A stretch of 64,000 nucleotides of DNA from Amblyornis subalaris (GCA_018881555.1 JACAXG010000007.1:16349235-16413234), one strand, 5' to 3'. Numbered from the stretch's first letter, positions 25,530-39,546 are shown. The notes: generated from the sequence alone by a model not told the origin. Numbers and translations: made by a program.

Positions 25530-27260
25530 AACANTGCAGGAAATCTGACTGATGGTGANTTGCCTTTGAGGAAGGCACAATCCCCTGCCTCCGAGCTTCC
25601 CCTGAGCTGGAATATCCCGGCACGTATATAAGCAAGAACTTGGATTTTGTGAGACTGCTGCTCCTCTCCTTCAGCTTCCAGTTTCGACCTCACAAACACC
25701 TCCCCTCCCCAGGCATGGTCCTCTAGTGGAGGGATCAAGATGGGTCCGTGTCTGAGGGGCAGAGAGCCTGCATCTCACCAAGGTATTTGGCTTGTGAGAG
25801 GAAACTGGTTTTGTCTAGCACTGACTAGAATTAGACTTCACAAACCCCAGGCTTGGGAGATCTCTGACCAGCTAGCAAGCTGTTTTGTCTTTTTTGTGAG
25901 AAGCAGTTTCCTGGCAGTAGCTGAAAAAAGTGCCATTCTCCCAAAACCCTTTCCCCCTCACTGCAAGNACTGAAATCAGCTGTGGCTACTGCCCATCCAC
26001 CTGCGCATGGAGACCTTTTCTTTCTGTGTGAGCATTTGGCAGGGGCAGGGATTTATTCAGTTATCTCAAAGATCTCCTAAAGGCCTGTAAGAACCATGAT
26101 CTGGAGAGAGCAGGTGAAAGACTCATTTCTTACCCTTGAGTGGTCTTTATGATTAACCAACTTAGGTGATAAGCCAGAGTAAAGTGTTATTTCAGGCATT
26201 TCTAGCTGAAACCGAGCAATGGAGACGCTGCCGAGGGCTCACTGCTGCCTCACTACCAGCCAGGCAGGAGCAAGGCCATGCTCCCCACCACGGCAGCTGA
26301 GGGGGAATGGGAGCAGTCCACTCCTCACCACCTCATTTTGTTAGAGGGAGCAGTTCATGGCTTCAGCCTGGCAAGTGCCTGCCATCCCCAAGAGATGTCC
26401 AGTCCCACCCTCCTCCCAGAGATCACCATCCTGTTCAGGTCTGTTCAGCCGCTCTGCTCTGCAGGGGATGGGTCCCATGCTCCCAGCTGCCGCACAAGCA
26501 CCAAGACCCACTGAAAATGAAGCTGTGACATCTCTCGCCAGGTGCAAACCCTGGGCTGGCCTGTGGCAACCTATTTATAACCCCTTAGGGCTCTGCCTGG
26601 CCCCACTCTCCAGGTGCTCCAACAGGGACTCCAGGCCTCACTGCCATGCGTGCCCCAGCCCCCTGAGTTGCCCGGCTTCTGCTCAGTCCCTCAGCAGCTC
26701 AGGCCCGATCTCCTCACTCAGTCCCTGCTCCAAAGGCCATTGCTGGAATGCAGAGGGTGAAGGTTATTTCTCCTAAATAAAAAAGTGTGCGTCTGTTCTT
26801 GCTACAGTGCCCTCATGTGTTTCCACCCAGAACGGACCTGCTAAGCGTTTCCACTGCCTATTTGCGGCTTCTCTGGTTTTTTATGTCTGTGAGCATGTCA
26901 AAGCCCTGCTCCAACCCCCAAACACACACACACACACGCGGCTCCCAGCATCAACACAGCTGGAAATAAGCCTTAATCCCATACGTCTCTACAAGGACCA
27001 AGCCAGTCTCTATAAGTTGCAAAATGAATTTTGCCCCATGAGCTGCCAGCACAGCTGCCACCCTCTGGGACAAGGCTGATGACAGTGCTGCAGTGGCAGC
27101 GGAGCGGGGAGCCAAGTGTTGCCAGCTGCAGGAATGCTATGGCCACAGCCCCAGAGGAGACTTGCTGCACATCAACTCTGCCTTCAGAAAACCCTGCAAG
27201 CCTCCTTCTGTCAAACTGCCTTCCCAGCATAACAAGGATGACATTCACCCTCTGGTATCC
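25530..27260. other. GC-richer block with TATA-like and poly(A)-like motifs
   Basis: This 1.7-kb block is clearly richer in G+C than its surroundings and open in several frames, the longest being 139 codons at 26357-26776 (+). That frame is Pro/Ser/Cys/Ala-rich with no domain. A TATA-like TATTTATAA lies at 26572-26580 and an AATAAA at 26776-26781, 204 bases later. This spacing could fit an LTR R region, a retroposed sequence or a 3' untranslated region. There are few CpG, so it is not a CpG island. Function is unknown. Confidence 0.3.
26922..26937. repeat. Short (CA)n microsatellite
   Basis: Eight consecutive CA units, within the GC-richer block. Confidence 0.85.
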
Positions 27261-27299
27261 CAGCAGTATTAACCACAGCAAAAAACACTCACTGAAGTA

Positions 27300-30200
27300 A
27301 ACAAATGCCCAGAAAAGTAAACTGATCTCCCAAAGTACTGTACAAGAGACCCAAACACTGCTGTAGCCCAAGGCCAGGATTTTTAACCTTTAGAAAGTCC
27401 AGAGGATTTATGAAGTCCAGTTGGTATTTTATATCAGATACTGGACTCTATTTAAAATTTATTCATATACTGCAATAACAAATTTCAAAGATACTGAAAG
27501 ACACGCTGCTTCAAATATTATGGTCTGAGAGAGCATGCACCTGTGCTACCAGGTAGCAGAGTTTATCCTCACTATATGTAAGCATGCATGCAACTACTCC
27601 GAAAACCAGCGGGGTTACTTTTCCCACCTCTAGCACCTAACACAGTGTCAGTGTAAGGCTGTCCTAAGGCTTTTCACTGAATATTCATTCTGTAAGAGTG
27701 CCTGACAATAGTAGTGGAATGCTGGCTCCTGTGGTTATGAACATAATACAGCAATTGGACTCTTGCTTTAGGAAAAGGGACAGGAAGTTTTCATTCCTCT
27801 CTGAACTCCTTTTAAGACACCATTTTCCATCTGGGATCATTTTCATCACCATGTCTTTTCCCTCCATTTTCCCATTAGAAGGAACTGGGAACAAACAAGA
27901 AATTTGTTTAATTGTCTTCTGTGAGATCAGCTGAATTCTAATGCTGTTTGATTACAGCTAGTCACAAAAATGTCAAGTGCATTTCCATTTAGAGTGCTTG
28001 CTTAAACAGCCGTGCAAATGGGGACCACCCGAAAATCAGCATACATCATGAGAGATTTGAGCTTCCTTATGGTGTACACTTGTTTCANTTCACTCTCTTG
28101 CTCTTTAGAATTATGCATTTTCACAGCACATCATTTCCCTAAATGAGGATGATACATCATTGCTGCAGATTGACTCATGAGGCCCATTAATAAAGGCCAG
28201 GGTTTTTCAGCAGCTTTTCTCATTGGGAAGGTGTTATCTTACCATCTAAATTTGTAATGAATATGATGCTCTTAGCCTATGCCCAGCCTACAGTTCCAGT
28301 TCCCCTTGTCAATTTGGTTGGAGGTTTTCATCACACAGGCAGTGGCATCATGTTAGAGAATAAATAATGTATTGTTCCTTTCCCTAAGTAAGTAGCTATT
28401 CATTTCAAATGCACAAAAAACGCTTTAAGTGAAATGGTTACCCTTGTCATATGGGATTCACCTCTTCTAAAACATCTCTGCCCTGAGTTTCAAACCTATT
28501 ATACAATTCTTAGTATTATACTGCTGCAAGATGTACTATCAGTATAAGACAAGAAATACTAATATCCAGAAACCCTTTGATTTTATGTTCATAGCTTTCC
28601 CACATTCTTTTCCTTTCCAAAATAAGTAGGGCTGATCAGAAAATTCGACTGGAGACTACAACNAGATATGGGAAAAAACTCCCTAAAATCTCTGATGAAA
28701 TGTTGCCTATAAAAATGCTTTAGGATATTATTTTTTCCATGAAAAAAAAATCTGGGTTTTTCGATGAAATTCTGATAAAAAGAAAAATGTTTTGTTTAAA
28801 AATCTAAGGATTGTAACATTTTTTAGAGGAACAAAATATTTCCGACACAGTCTGGAAGAGTAATATGTTAGATATTAATTATCTGATTGGGACTGAGAAT
28901 TTCAGAAGTCCCTATAGGGATCAAAAAATCATATAGACATTCTCTGAGTGCTGGACACCCAATTCCCTGATTGTTTAAGTTGAATGGTTAAATGTTAAGC
29001 ATACTCACTTGAACTGATCAGGCTATCACAACAAAANATTTTGCAAANGACACGAAAGTATTAGCTTTCATCATCTCCTTCAATTATTAGTTTGTGGACT
29101 TCTTTTCTTTTTCAGTTTGGATCTATGTATTCTTGAGAATGGTATATAATGAATTATCTCTGCTTTGCAGCCTAGAAAAGCTTTCTACACAAAGCTTTAT
29201 TAAATTTTGGGGGTGTAGAGTTGCACGACAATCTGTATTGTATCCTCTGTCAGCAGAAAACTGTTGTAGGAACGGTATTTCACATGATGGTACTTCCACT
29301 TCCTCTTCTGGTCAAAATTAGGAAGTGCACAGATATTTTCCCATCCTTTCAAGTTTAATAGAACAGTTTTGAATCCTCAAACAATTCAGCAGGCTCGAGC
29401 TGTGTTCNCTCACCACAGGCTCTTCAGCATGCTTGTGCAAGCTAATTGTTATTAGTACATGAAGTATATATCAGCTGTTGGGCCTACACAGCACACCTCT
29501 TCCNGTACAAAATAATTAGAGGCCTCCAAGGAATTCACTGTCCAAATATAAAACTGGAGAGATATTTGGAAACATCACTTCCCTATTCATTTGATTCAGT
29601 ATAAAGGGCTGCGTGTCAAACCTACTCTGAACAGGCTTAGGCTCCTGTTAGGGCCTGATACAACTTTAGCAGCTTTAGCTGGTTTAGATGCAGCTACTCT
29701 ATCACTGAGAGGCAGNAAATAGGGATAGTGTAGAGCTGTTCTTTTAGGAGCACATTTTGTTGTTTCTNTGTTTGTTTTTTAAAGAAAACTCTAAAACAAC
29801 AAGAGAATAAAAGCCAAACATACTAAGAGACTCCTTAGAGGTATACAACACTGCTACAACAGGAGCAACTAAGCAGTAGGTTCTCTTTTGTACATTAGAT
29901 CTACAGAATCAATTAAAACAGATAATTCAGAGTCAGATTGCCCAGATATTTTGAAATAGCCCAAAACCTTAAGATTTACCTGGTTAATTGAACACACTCT
30001 AGATCTAGATAAGATTCTCTAGCCTTACTCTCACAATTCCCTGTAGTCTGCTAAAGTTTCAGATCTACCCTTGTCTGATGAAGTTCAAATTAATAACAGT
30101 GTCTTGAAGACACGAGAGGTTTGACCAACTTTGCAAAAGGCCAATCTAATAAATGGAAGGTGCTAGGTCAGTCAGACCTACTCTCCACATTACTGTGCTC

Positions 30201-32260
30201 ACCTGCAGGCTATATTGGACCCAGGAGAGGAGTAACCACATAATTAGGTAGACTGACATTTTACTGCCGGTTGAAGTAATTAGGGAACTGGCAAAACAGG
30301 ANAATGACTTTCTAAAACTTACATTGTTGCATATATTGCCTAGGGTTTAAAATTAATAGCATAAAGGAGAAAACTTGATACCCTGTGATGCAGGCAAGAT
30401 TACCAGATACAGACAACCCCAATATGTAACATTTCAATTCAGTTCTGAAATGTTTTAAGTCTGTAAGGGCCAGAGTTGGTGTTCTGGTTTGAACTTGTAT
30501 ACAAAAGAGCAGCAAAAAATTTCACAACCAACAAAAAAAGACTGAATACATAGTAATGCATTATTGCAGCTCCCAGTGTAGCACCTGAGCTGTTAGACAT
30601 ACCTGGCAACAGCCACAAGTTGCTTCACAAGTCATTCTATGCACATTTTCCATGCAGAAGGAGGAAAACAGGACAGAAACCCAATTTGGTCTTTATCATT
30701 ATGCCTCCTAGCCTTTCTCCGTAATGTTTTACAACCATGCATCAGCCACAAGTGGTGAGCATATTTCCCATCTGCTGGGGCTAAATGTGCTGTGATCAGT
30801 ACCAGCAAGGAGAGACAGAGAGACACTGAGACTCTAACTAGATTAAAATCTGGAAAGCTGTGTTATCCCAGGGATGTATTGATCCTGAGGATATCAGCAA
30901 CATTTCATGTTGCAGTGCCGCAGTCATGAGCTGAACCANGACACATTGGCTCCAAACCTGAAACCTGTCTCTTTAACTTTAATCAAATATCCAGTGCTAA
31001 AAAGAATCCAACACAATAAAATGGAGTAAAACAGACTGTATAAAAGATGATTAATTGTTTGGTAAGTACTGCCAGCCATAGAAATGGTATTTGCTAAACA
31101 CTTATCTTCACATAAAATGCCTCTTGTGGAATTGGGATAAAATACAATTGCCTCAAAATACAGTATATTGTGGTAAAGCCTCTCTCTTCATTAGAAACTA
31201 CAGATAACAACTCTTCTCCTGGTTAAATTACCATTGAGAATTGATTAAACTCAGCATGGATAGACAGATGTGGAGTTTTTGTTCTCTTAGAGGTTTTCTT
31301 TCCTTCATTTTACTTTAAACTCCTTCAGGATAAGCTACTATCCTGTGCTCATAATGAAAATACTGAGTCAGACAGTATCAGAGATACTTCAAATGGACAG
31401 CTTGTTTCCTGTAACTTTTCTGTGCTTTTGGCTGTGGAAAGAACCTGAAATCCCACCTCCATATGAAGGACACCCACCTGGAAGGAGAAAGCAAGAGCAA
31501 GACCCCCTGTCATGTGATTGGTTACCCTCGATTTGTAATGCAAAGATCTGTAATAAGAGCCATCTGTCTTGCACAAAGCCTCCCTACACTGAACACTTTT
31601 ACCAGGGCCCCCAAACCACAACCAACTGAGACTTATCCCAAGGCAGTTTGTAGATGAAAAGAAAAGACTTGGATTAAAGAGGCACTTCCCAGGATGCCTG
31701 CTGAATGGTTTTAGGAAACCGGCCAAGGCACTGAAGCCATTACTCACCAAAAAGTCAACCCAGCTGACAAATTTTTGAAAGAACCAAAGCTTACTGCCCA
31801 AGCTATGTCCATTCCTCTTCTGCATCCGTCATCTTCTCATTACACTCACACCACCACATTCTGCAATAACAGGAGCAATCCCTTCGTGGCAGTGTGCATT
31901 AAGTAATCACACTTTCACGTCTATATCTATCATAGCAAAATTTCACAGTTCCTGAGATTCTACATGTAAAACACAATAATTACAAGGAATAAGAACAGCA
32001 CTTTGCTTTTTGATTGCATCCCTTTAAAGTGTCCTTACATGAAGAGGTCATTCGTAAGTCCGATCAGTGCTATGTGTTTCCCTCTAAAGAAAACACAGTG
32101 TCTAAAAATGGTTTAGATCAGACACAGATAAGCAAAGTAGATTTTTCACTTCAGCTGAATGATCAAAATTTACACTAGCTGAGGACTCCACCCATTAATT
32201 CCATGAATTTCAGTAAGCTCTTGTTAGATAATTGAAGATATAAACAAAAGAGAAGAGAGG
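27300..32260. other. Non-coding stretch, mostly unrecognised
   Basis: No gene or transposon is recognised. A 158-codon open frame on the - strand (31825-31349) overlaps a 94-codon + frame. Neither has splice context or a recognisable domain. A possible regulatory element at 28130-28345 is listed separately. Confidence 0.5.
28130..28345. promoter_or_regulatory. Possible conserved non-coding element
   Basis: A non-repetitive stretch of balanced composition contains clustered motif-like words: TGACTCA (AP-1-like), CATTAATAAAGG, GGTGTTATC and TAATGAATATGA. It has no sustained open frame. It reads like an enhancer, but this is a judgement from composition only. Confidence 0.2.
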
Positions 32261-32269
32261 CATATTGTA

Positions 32270-32582
32270 GCAAAATGGAGGTCAACCTCTTTTCCCAGGT
32301 AAATAACAACAGGACAAGAGGACATAGTCTAGAGCTGAACCAGGGGAGATTCAGGTTGGATGTCAGGAAGAATTTTTTCACTGAAAGGGTGGTTAAACAC
32401 TGGAACACACTACCCAGGAAGGTGTGGAGTCACCATCCCTGGAAGTGTTTAACAAACAACTGGATGTGGCACTTGGTGCCATGCTTCAGTTGGTATGGTG
32501 GTGTTCAGTCAAGGGTTGGATGCGATGACCTTGGAGGTCTTTTCCAACCTTAATGATTATATATTTCTATGATTCTGTGATT
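32270..32582 (+). mobile_element. CR1 LINE, 5'-truncated 3' end
   Basis: The sequence follows the 3' end of avian CR1. It includes the CTCTT-CCCAGGTAA start region, the GGACAAGAGGA and AGGTTGGATGTCAGGAAGAA blocks, the CACTGGAACA-CTACCCAGG-GTGGAGTCACCATCCCTGG core and the GACCTTGGAGGTCTTTTCCAACC segment. It closes with two copies of the terminal octamer (TTCTATGA, TTCTGTGA). Only the last ~310 bases remain, which is the usual severe 5' truncation of CR1 insertions. No coding region for reverse transcriptase is retained. Confidence 0.95.
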
Positions 32583-32599
32583 AATACAGGACATGAGCA

Positions 32600-35500
32600 A
32601 TGCTAGGTTACTTGTTGGCTGCAAATCAACTCTGATAAATTTACATAATCACATGAGACATGCTGTTTATGTCACATGCTGTGCTNTACTCTACTGCATC
32701 TCGCCATCCACTTAGCCAGCACAACATGTGATGCTGGGCTNAGGGGATATTTTTAGGCAGTTTCTTGGCAGCAATGTTTATGGACCAGCCTTCTATGNTC
32801 AGCGACAGCTTGGAAGAAACTTCATAACCCCCCCTCTACTACCACTGGAAAGGTATTTGTGTATTGGTACTGCAAGAATTATCTGTTTCTCCTCTCTGTG
32901 TGCTTGCATGTGTGTACCAACCTCCTGAGTGACTTGTGAGCAAACTGCACTAAGAAGCAGCATGGGCTGGAGCCTGACAGTGGTCCCACAAGTAAGAATG
33001 CAGCTGCATTTTTTTCCTGAGGCGGAGAACTTGTTTCCTATTGTTTCCAGAGCAGTGGGATATGCCTCCAAAAGCAGTGGAGGAGCTATAGCTTTCTGCA
33101 GCTGGTGCTATTGCTAGTTATCATCTGTAATAACAAAGATGTCAAGATTTAGGCTCGTGCTGTGACAGCAGTAATGACTGGTGTCAGGGAATTATGAACA
33201 AATAGAGGGGAAATGCCAAGAGGGCAAATTTCAAGAAGGTGGTGACAATGGCAATGGCCACTTTGATAAACCTGTTTGGTAAGGAAGATGATGACTGTAT
33301 GTGTGTCCCCATGTCTTAACAGGCCAGAAGACCGTCATGTTCATGTGCCTACATATTCCCGGAAAGAAGGCAAACCTATGACTGGAGGTAGCTGGCGCAT
33401 CTCATTGTGCTAAGGAACAAGAAACGATGGTAGAGCAAAGAGAAAGGATGCAGAGGGGTGATTAAAGCAGAGGATCAGTGAAATGGTGGCCAATCATGCC
33501 AGTCCTTATGTAGGACAGTGTGTTTCTGATTCACATCACACACTGTCAGTAAAAGCATTTCTTCAGAGCAGCCAAGTGAAGCTGTGCCAAGGGTGCCCTG
33601 ATGCCATTACTGCAGGAGACACACTCAAAGCACAGGCAGGAAGAGCAATCTGTGCAAGTCTGGCCGGGAGGCCTGCCAAGCTGGTAAATGACAGAAGATT
33701 TCTATTTTTATCTGAGAGATACAGTTCAGTATTTCAGAGCCTAATGGATAAGCTGAGAATCAGCGGTTGAGGATATCTTGAGACTGGAGCTCGGGAAACA
33801 AAGGAGCGAGCTGCCTGGATGTACTTCATGACATGAATTCCATTGAAGATAAAAACTGACTAGCTGAAAATTGTTCAACATTTCAAAAGATGACATGATC
33901 ATGTCCAAAATGATCTGGCTTCCACTTTGGCAGTTTGTTCAGAAAAGACCACTCAACCAAACTAAAAATAATCTGAGCTCCCACAGAAGGCTTCCTTATG
34001 TGACAGCCTGGTTATTTCCTGCATTATTGGCATCTTCTTCACCACTGGCTGTAACCTGGGATTTGTTCAGTCTTGTGCTGTACACATACTCAGTACCCAG
34101 GGCCCAGTTCTGTTAAGAGCCACTGCATAACCCACCTTTACTGTAAGAAGTTGTAGAGCTGTTGCTATTGCGCTGACATGTAGGTAAGAAGTGCAGGCAA
34201 CACGTGTTGGTTACAAGAGCAACTAAAGAGAAAACTACCATCATGAAAAAATATAAAACCCTGAGGAAAAAGAAAAGAAGGCAGAAAGCAGCAACTCAAC
34301 ACATGAGAGGATCAGCTAGTACATTTCCCATGCTGACATCTTATTAATCTGAGCTGTGGATCAGAATCTATTATGCTTACTTGCTGTGAGAATTCTTATG
34401 GAACAAAAACATCACATTCACTCCACGTTTTACAACTCAGCTATCTTTTATGTAGGGCAAAAAATTCCCAACCAACTACATTTTGTGAAGTTTGGAAATA
34501 GTAATACAGATCTATCCCTTTATGATGCCTGGGTATCTCGAGGAACTGAAACAAAATTGATACACAGAGACTCAGGGAAAAAGATACAGCTGATAGCAAA
34601 TTCTTGCAATTCCCAAAGAACAGCTGATCACTGACGTTTGGCTTCAGGGTATTCCGTGATTTTCAAAAAATATTATTGCACCAGGTTTTATCAAATTCAT
34701 GTGTTGATGATACCATGAACTNAAGCAATATAAATACAGCATGACCTTTTATTTCCAAGGCACAAATGACAGTGATTAAGTTTTGCTGTAATCTGCCTTT
34801 AAGTCACAGATAATTATATAATATATTTGTATAGAAACTAGTCCATAAATCTTTAAATATAACACTTTAACCAAGTTTCATGAATGAACAACTGGATAGA
34901 ATTGTAACGATATATAATGTAGGAGCATAAAAATTGAAGCCTTCCACTTACCTAGTAAAATTTTTCAATTTTATATTTATGTTCTCATGTATAATTTTTA
35001 TTATATACATGATTTACTTTGGTGCTAAATTTCTTTCTTCCTAAGTATATCTATATACAGAGGATATCAACATCCATAAGTATGGTAAGTCTCAATTGAT
35101 TTGTAGATACAAAAGACACTGATTTTCTAACACACTTTATAAAAAAGCAAAGGGAGCACTTTAGAGCATAGGATCTCAAGCTCTGGCACTTCACAGAGGT
35201 TAAGATCATGCAGGCCTGATGGTTTTCTTTCAGTAGCAGCCTTAGAGGCTCAGCTCGGCTGGAGAATTTGTCCACTAACCCAGCTCTGACTTCATTCACC
35301 TGAGCATGACTGAATTATATTTCACAGAAGGCATTTGGGCAAGATTCATCTCAGCCAAATTTTGACACTTAGAGAGGCATATCTGAGGCATGATTTGTCT
35401 CGTTCAAGGATAATCTGTCGGGTGAACCACTGGCTGGAAGTGCCCGTTCCTGCCCACTGACTACAAAGGCAATTAACTAGAGGGAGGATGCTTGTTATTT

Positions 35501-37370
35501 AGACATGTAAAGGTATCTGAGACATATCACACCTTGAGCCTTCACGTAAAAAGCCAAGGACAGAGAGTGCCTTGCTTCTGTAGTCAGCAGACTACCCCTT
35601 CAGTAGATTGTGCCACAGTGACTGCAAGAGATAGGTGCTACTTTTCAATCAGACCAGCTCACCTGCAATTTCCAGCTTATTGAGAATTTTCTCTGGCAAA
35701 CGGAACACCAATAACTTTCACAATGAAAATGCTTGCATATCTGTCAATCATATCATTACTCTATCTTCTGTTCNATCTTTTGCTCAATTTAAAAGTTGAT
35801 TTCATATTTACCTATGCAGATGAAGTTTCCTTAGAAAACACACATCAACTATCAACTGATGTGCTCTGAGGTGTAGTTATCCCACTGAAAAGCTGGCAGT
35901 TGGGTTTCTTTCCCCTGCTGAAAGACATTNCTAATGCTTACTAATTACAGGAGGGCCGTCTGCAGCAGAAGTGCATGAGTATGATACAATTGGGAGAAAA
36001 CTACATTACAAGCAAATTAATCAGCTTTGAAACAGAAACAAAAATTCATTTTAGATGTCAAACAGTATTTACACGTTCAATTGCAAAATGGTACACTAAA
36101 TATTTTTTTCCAGTTTATTGATCTAGTTAAAAAAAAGAGAAAGACTGATTTTGACAAGCTAGATTCTGCAGGAAGATGTCCTATTACCCTCTGTAATTAT
36201 ATTACTGTGAAACAGTTACTCATGCTTTCTGCTCTGAGCTTACTGGCATTGTTTTGGGCATAATATACACTTTACTGAGGAAAACAAAGTGAAAAGAGCT
36301 ATCTTCTTCCCATTCTAGTAACAAATATAAAATTTACTGTGACAAGTGTCTTACTTGCAGAAGTTTAATAACTTAATAAGAGAGTAAATATAAAGCACAG
36401 CATCAGAAAATAATACAAAACTTCTCCTAAAACACTAGTGGTTCTATCTGTTAGAATTTTTAATTAAAATTTTTTAAAAAAAACTCTTTAAAAAAAAAGA
36501 ATTGATGATTTCATCATTCATGAGAATCTCAGAACAAAATTCATTATCTTGAGAGGCAGGAACCCATAGATTTCAGCAGACTGTGGATTAGGTAACAAAA
36601 TAAGAAAGACCAAAACAGTGGAGAAGGAAATCTGTTAATCACATGTTCAGCTATGAAATACAGTTGCCAAAAATATTCTGAAAAAGCCTATTATCTGAGA
36701 ACATTTGACACTATTAAAAGATTGGTCCTATTTAGGAAAAGCTTATAAAATATGTCTAGGCTTTGATACCTGAACTAAGAGCAACTTCCTGTCTTTTTTG
36801 GAGGTCACTTATCGGTACAAATTGTACCATACAAAAACTTAAGATGAAAGTATTACTGATTATTATGCTTTTGCCTTACTCCAAATGCATCTTACACTTC
36901 TATATATAACACAAATAATTTGCCATCCAGGTTTAGACATTCACAGCAGATATCTCTCTCTACACTGGACCAAACCATTTCGCCAGCCTCTTCAAATCAG
37001 TTCAGACTTGGATCTAAGTTTAACAGACAATTTCTCTTTCTGCCAAATGGCAAAGAAAACATTTCCCATGGGAACTTAGGAGNATTAAAGATTTTGAATG
37101 TTATCTCTGATTTTGCAAAACAGACCAGCATAACATTGGTTAATAAACACACATTAATTTTTTCCTAAAGTTTTACTAAAAATTGACTTTGAAAAGGGAA
37201 ATATTTTTGATAGAGATTAAGTACGTGAATTTTGCTTCATTTTTAAGACATGATAACATTATTGAATTCATTTTTCATTCTGCTCCTGTGTAAAAGCGGT
37301 AATCCTGCAATTCTAAAAGCTGTGAAGTTTTTCAGAAGAAAAATGTGAGAGGCAAATTATCTTCATGCAG
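32600..37370. other. Non-coding stretch, nothing recognised
   Basis: Scattered frames below 100 codons occur, including one of 95 codons at 33483-33770 (+) in a slightly GC-richer patch, without family likeness or paired splice sites. A very AT-rich zone lies around 34800-35020. No RNA gene or transposon is recognised. Confidence 0.5.
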
Positions 37371-37373
37371 TTG

Positions 37374-37961
37374 TGTCCTGGTTTCAGCTGGGATAGAATT
37401 AATTTTATTCCTAGTAGCTGGTACTGTGTTGTGCTTTAGGTTTAGTATGAGCATAACAATGATAACAGACTGATATTTTAGTTCCGGCGTTAGAAGTGCT
37501 TACTCTAAATCAAGGACTTTTCAATCTCCCTAGCTCTGGCAGTGACGAGGTGCACAAGAAGCCAGGAGGGAGCACGGCCAGGGCAGCTGACCCAAACTGG
37601 TCAAAGGGATATTCCATATCATAGCAAATCACGCTCAGTATAAAATCTGGTGGGCTTGGCCAGGAGCTGCCGATCACTGCTCAGGGATGGGCTGGGCATC
37701 AGTCAGCAATGGGTGAGTAATTGCATTGTGCACTACTTGTTTTTCTTGTGTTTTATTCCTTTCTCTCCTTCTTTTTTGTTATTATTATTGTTACTATATT
37801 TTACTTTATTTCAATTATTAAACTGTTCTTGTCTCAACCCATGGGTTTTACCCTTTTCTAATTCTCCTCTCCATCACACCAGAGGCAGAAGGGAGGTTTG
37901 GGTGGGTAGTGAGTCAGGGGCTGTTTGGTACTTTGCTGCCAGCTGGGGTAAAACCACAACA
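37374..37961 (+). mobile_element. Solo LTR of an avian ERVL-like retrovirus
   Basis: The 588-base element starts TGTCCTGGTTTCAGCTGGGA and ends GGGTAAAACCACAACA, so it has TG...CA ends. This matches the long terminal repeat type I know as abundant in songbird genomes. Inside are a CAGTATAAAA TATA-like box near 37637, a GAGTAATTGCATTGTGCA block, a T-rich stretch, and an ATTAAA polyadenylation-like signal near 37817. The flanks carry a 5-bp near-duplication, AGTTG at 37369-37373 and AATTG at 37962-37966, consistent with a target-site duplication with one later change. No internal retroviral sequence follows, so this is a solo LTR left by recombination between two LTRs. Confidence 0.9.
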
Positions 37962-39546
37962 AATTGTTTAGATGCAGGCTATGCACATGTACCTGCATTT
38001 TATCTTGAGAAATGACAATTCCATGAAATGGGATTAATAATTCTTCTTAATCAGACACATCTATGACTCCAGGCAGGTACCATCTCATCCATGGATTTCA
38101 TTAGTGTTTTTGCAATTGAGGGAAGGTTTAAAATAAACACTGCTCCCTAATTCAGCGAAACTTGTTTTAGAGATTCACTGACAAGGAAGACTCTTAGCCA
38201 AATGAGATTGTTTTGCCTGGGAAAACAAGAATCTCATAATCTTGAATCCTTTGAAATTGGGTTTGCTTTTTTTCAGACCATCATGGAAAGCAAAATACAA
38301 AATGTTGAGTTGAGGGCATGACATAAAAATGGGGAAAAAATTATACTGTGTAAAACATTTCAGAAATGTTCTTCAAATTTTCATCCAGCTACCTGTATGT
38401 TGTTGGGTTGATTGTCCTTTCATACTTGTCAAAATACTTCTTACTAAGCTCTGCTCTCCAAAAAGGACTGCCTGATGACAGCTTAGTTGAAGCTTTTTAA
38501 GCCTTCAGTCTCACAGTCAAGTTAGGAATTCCTTCACGTATTCACTCCCCCAAAAGATGTAGCATAGGTTCAGAAACTCAAAAGAAAAAAATAGTTTAAA
38601 TCCTTGCACGCTGTGTAATGCTTTTTGAAATGTGTTGCTCCTTTCCATCCTTTCCAGTCACACCATTCAGCTCTTCTTTCCAAGAAATCTGCCCGCAGTT
38701 TATTCTGAATGACTAAGGCTTAAATAAGTCCAATTAATGTAGTGAACTTCTTGCTACAATTGTTCTTGAACAAAACCATAACTTTGGTAACATCTCATGT
38801 CCAGTTACAGAAAAACTAGGAAAAATATTTTGACATGTGTCAGTGTCTAAAGCTAGTAATTCATTCATTGTATTAATTAGAAGACCAACAATACTGNCTG
38901 TTTTAATAAATTCACTTTAGGTCAGGAAATATTCTGTGAATTTAAAGTATTTTGGCACTTGGATCAGAGATGTTTACTGGAAGCAGCTGTATGTCTTTTT
39001 ATGATTATTTTTGTTTTCAACAGCTTTTAATGAACAATGACTGGGAAAAAGACACAAGAAAGGGAATAAAATGAAACAGATGGAAGAGTCTCTACTGGAA
39101 TGACACCAGTANAGACTTGCAGCAGGTAATTTAGTTTAGGCACACTTGCATGGTTTGCTTAGCTGAGCAGAANAAACAATCAGATAAGCTGGCTGGAGCA
39201 TATTCACAGGCTTTCATTGAAACAATATAAAAAATGCTGGTTCCACTGGGTGTGCTGAACACTGACCCCAAACATGGAACAAACAGAAAGTATGATTTAT
39301 TACAGCATTTAAATTACAGAGAATAGTATATCAAGGAGCAGCAGTGGAAAAATGCTCTTTGATCATCTTGTAGTTCATCTTTTTCTCTCTTCCATCATTG
39401 GAAAAGAAATAAAACAGTGTCATTGACCTACAGGTTCCAGGTTTCCCGTAGCACAACATAAGCTGTAAAACATGTTCTAATCTGCTGGTTCTGTTTGTGT
39501 GCATACTCAGGTTGAGCAGTTTTTCACATTCAGTAGTCTAAAGCAG

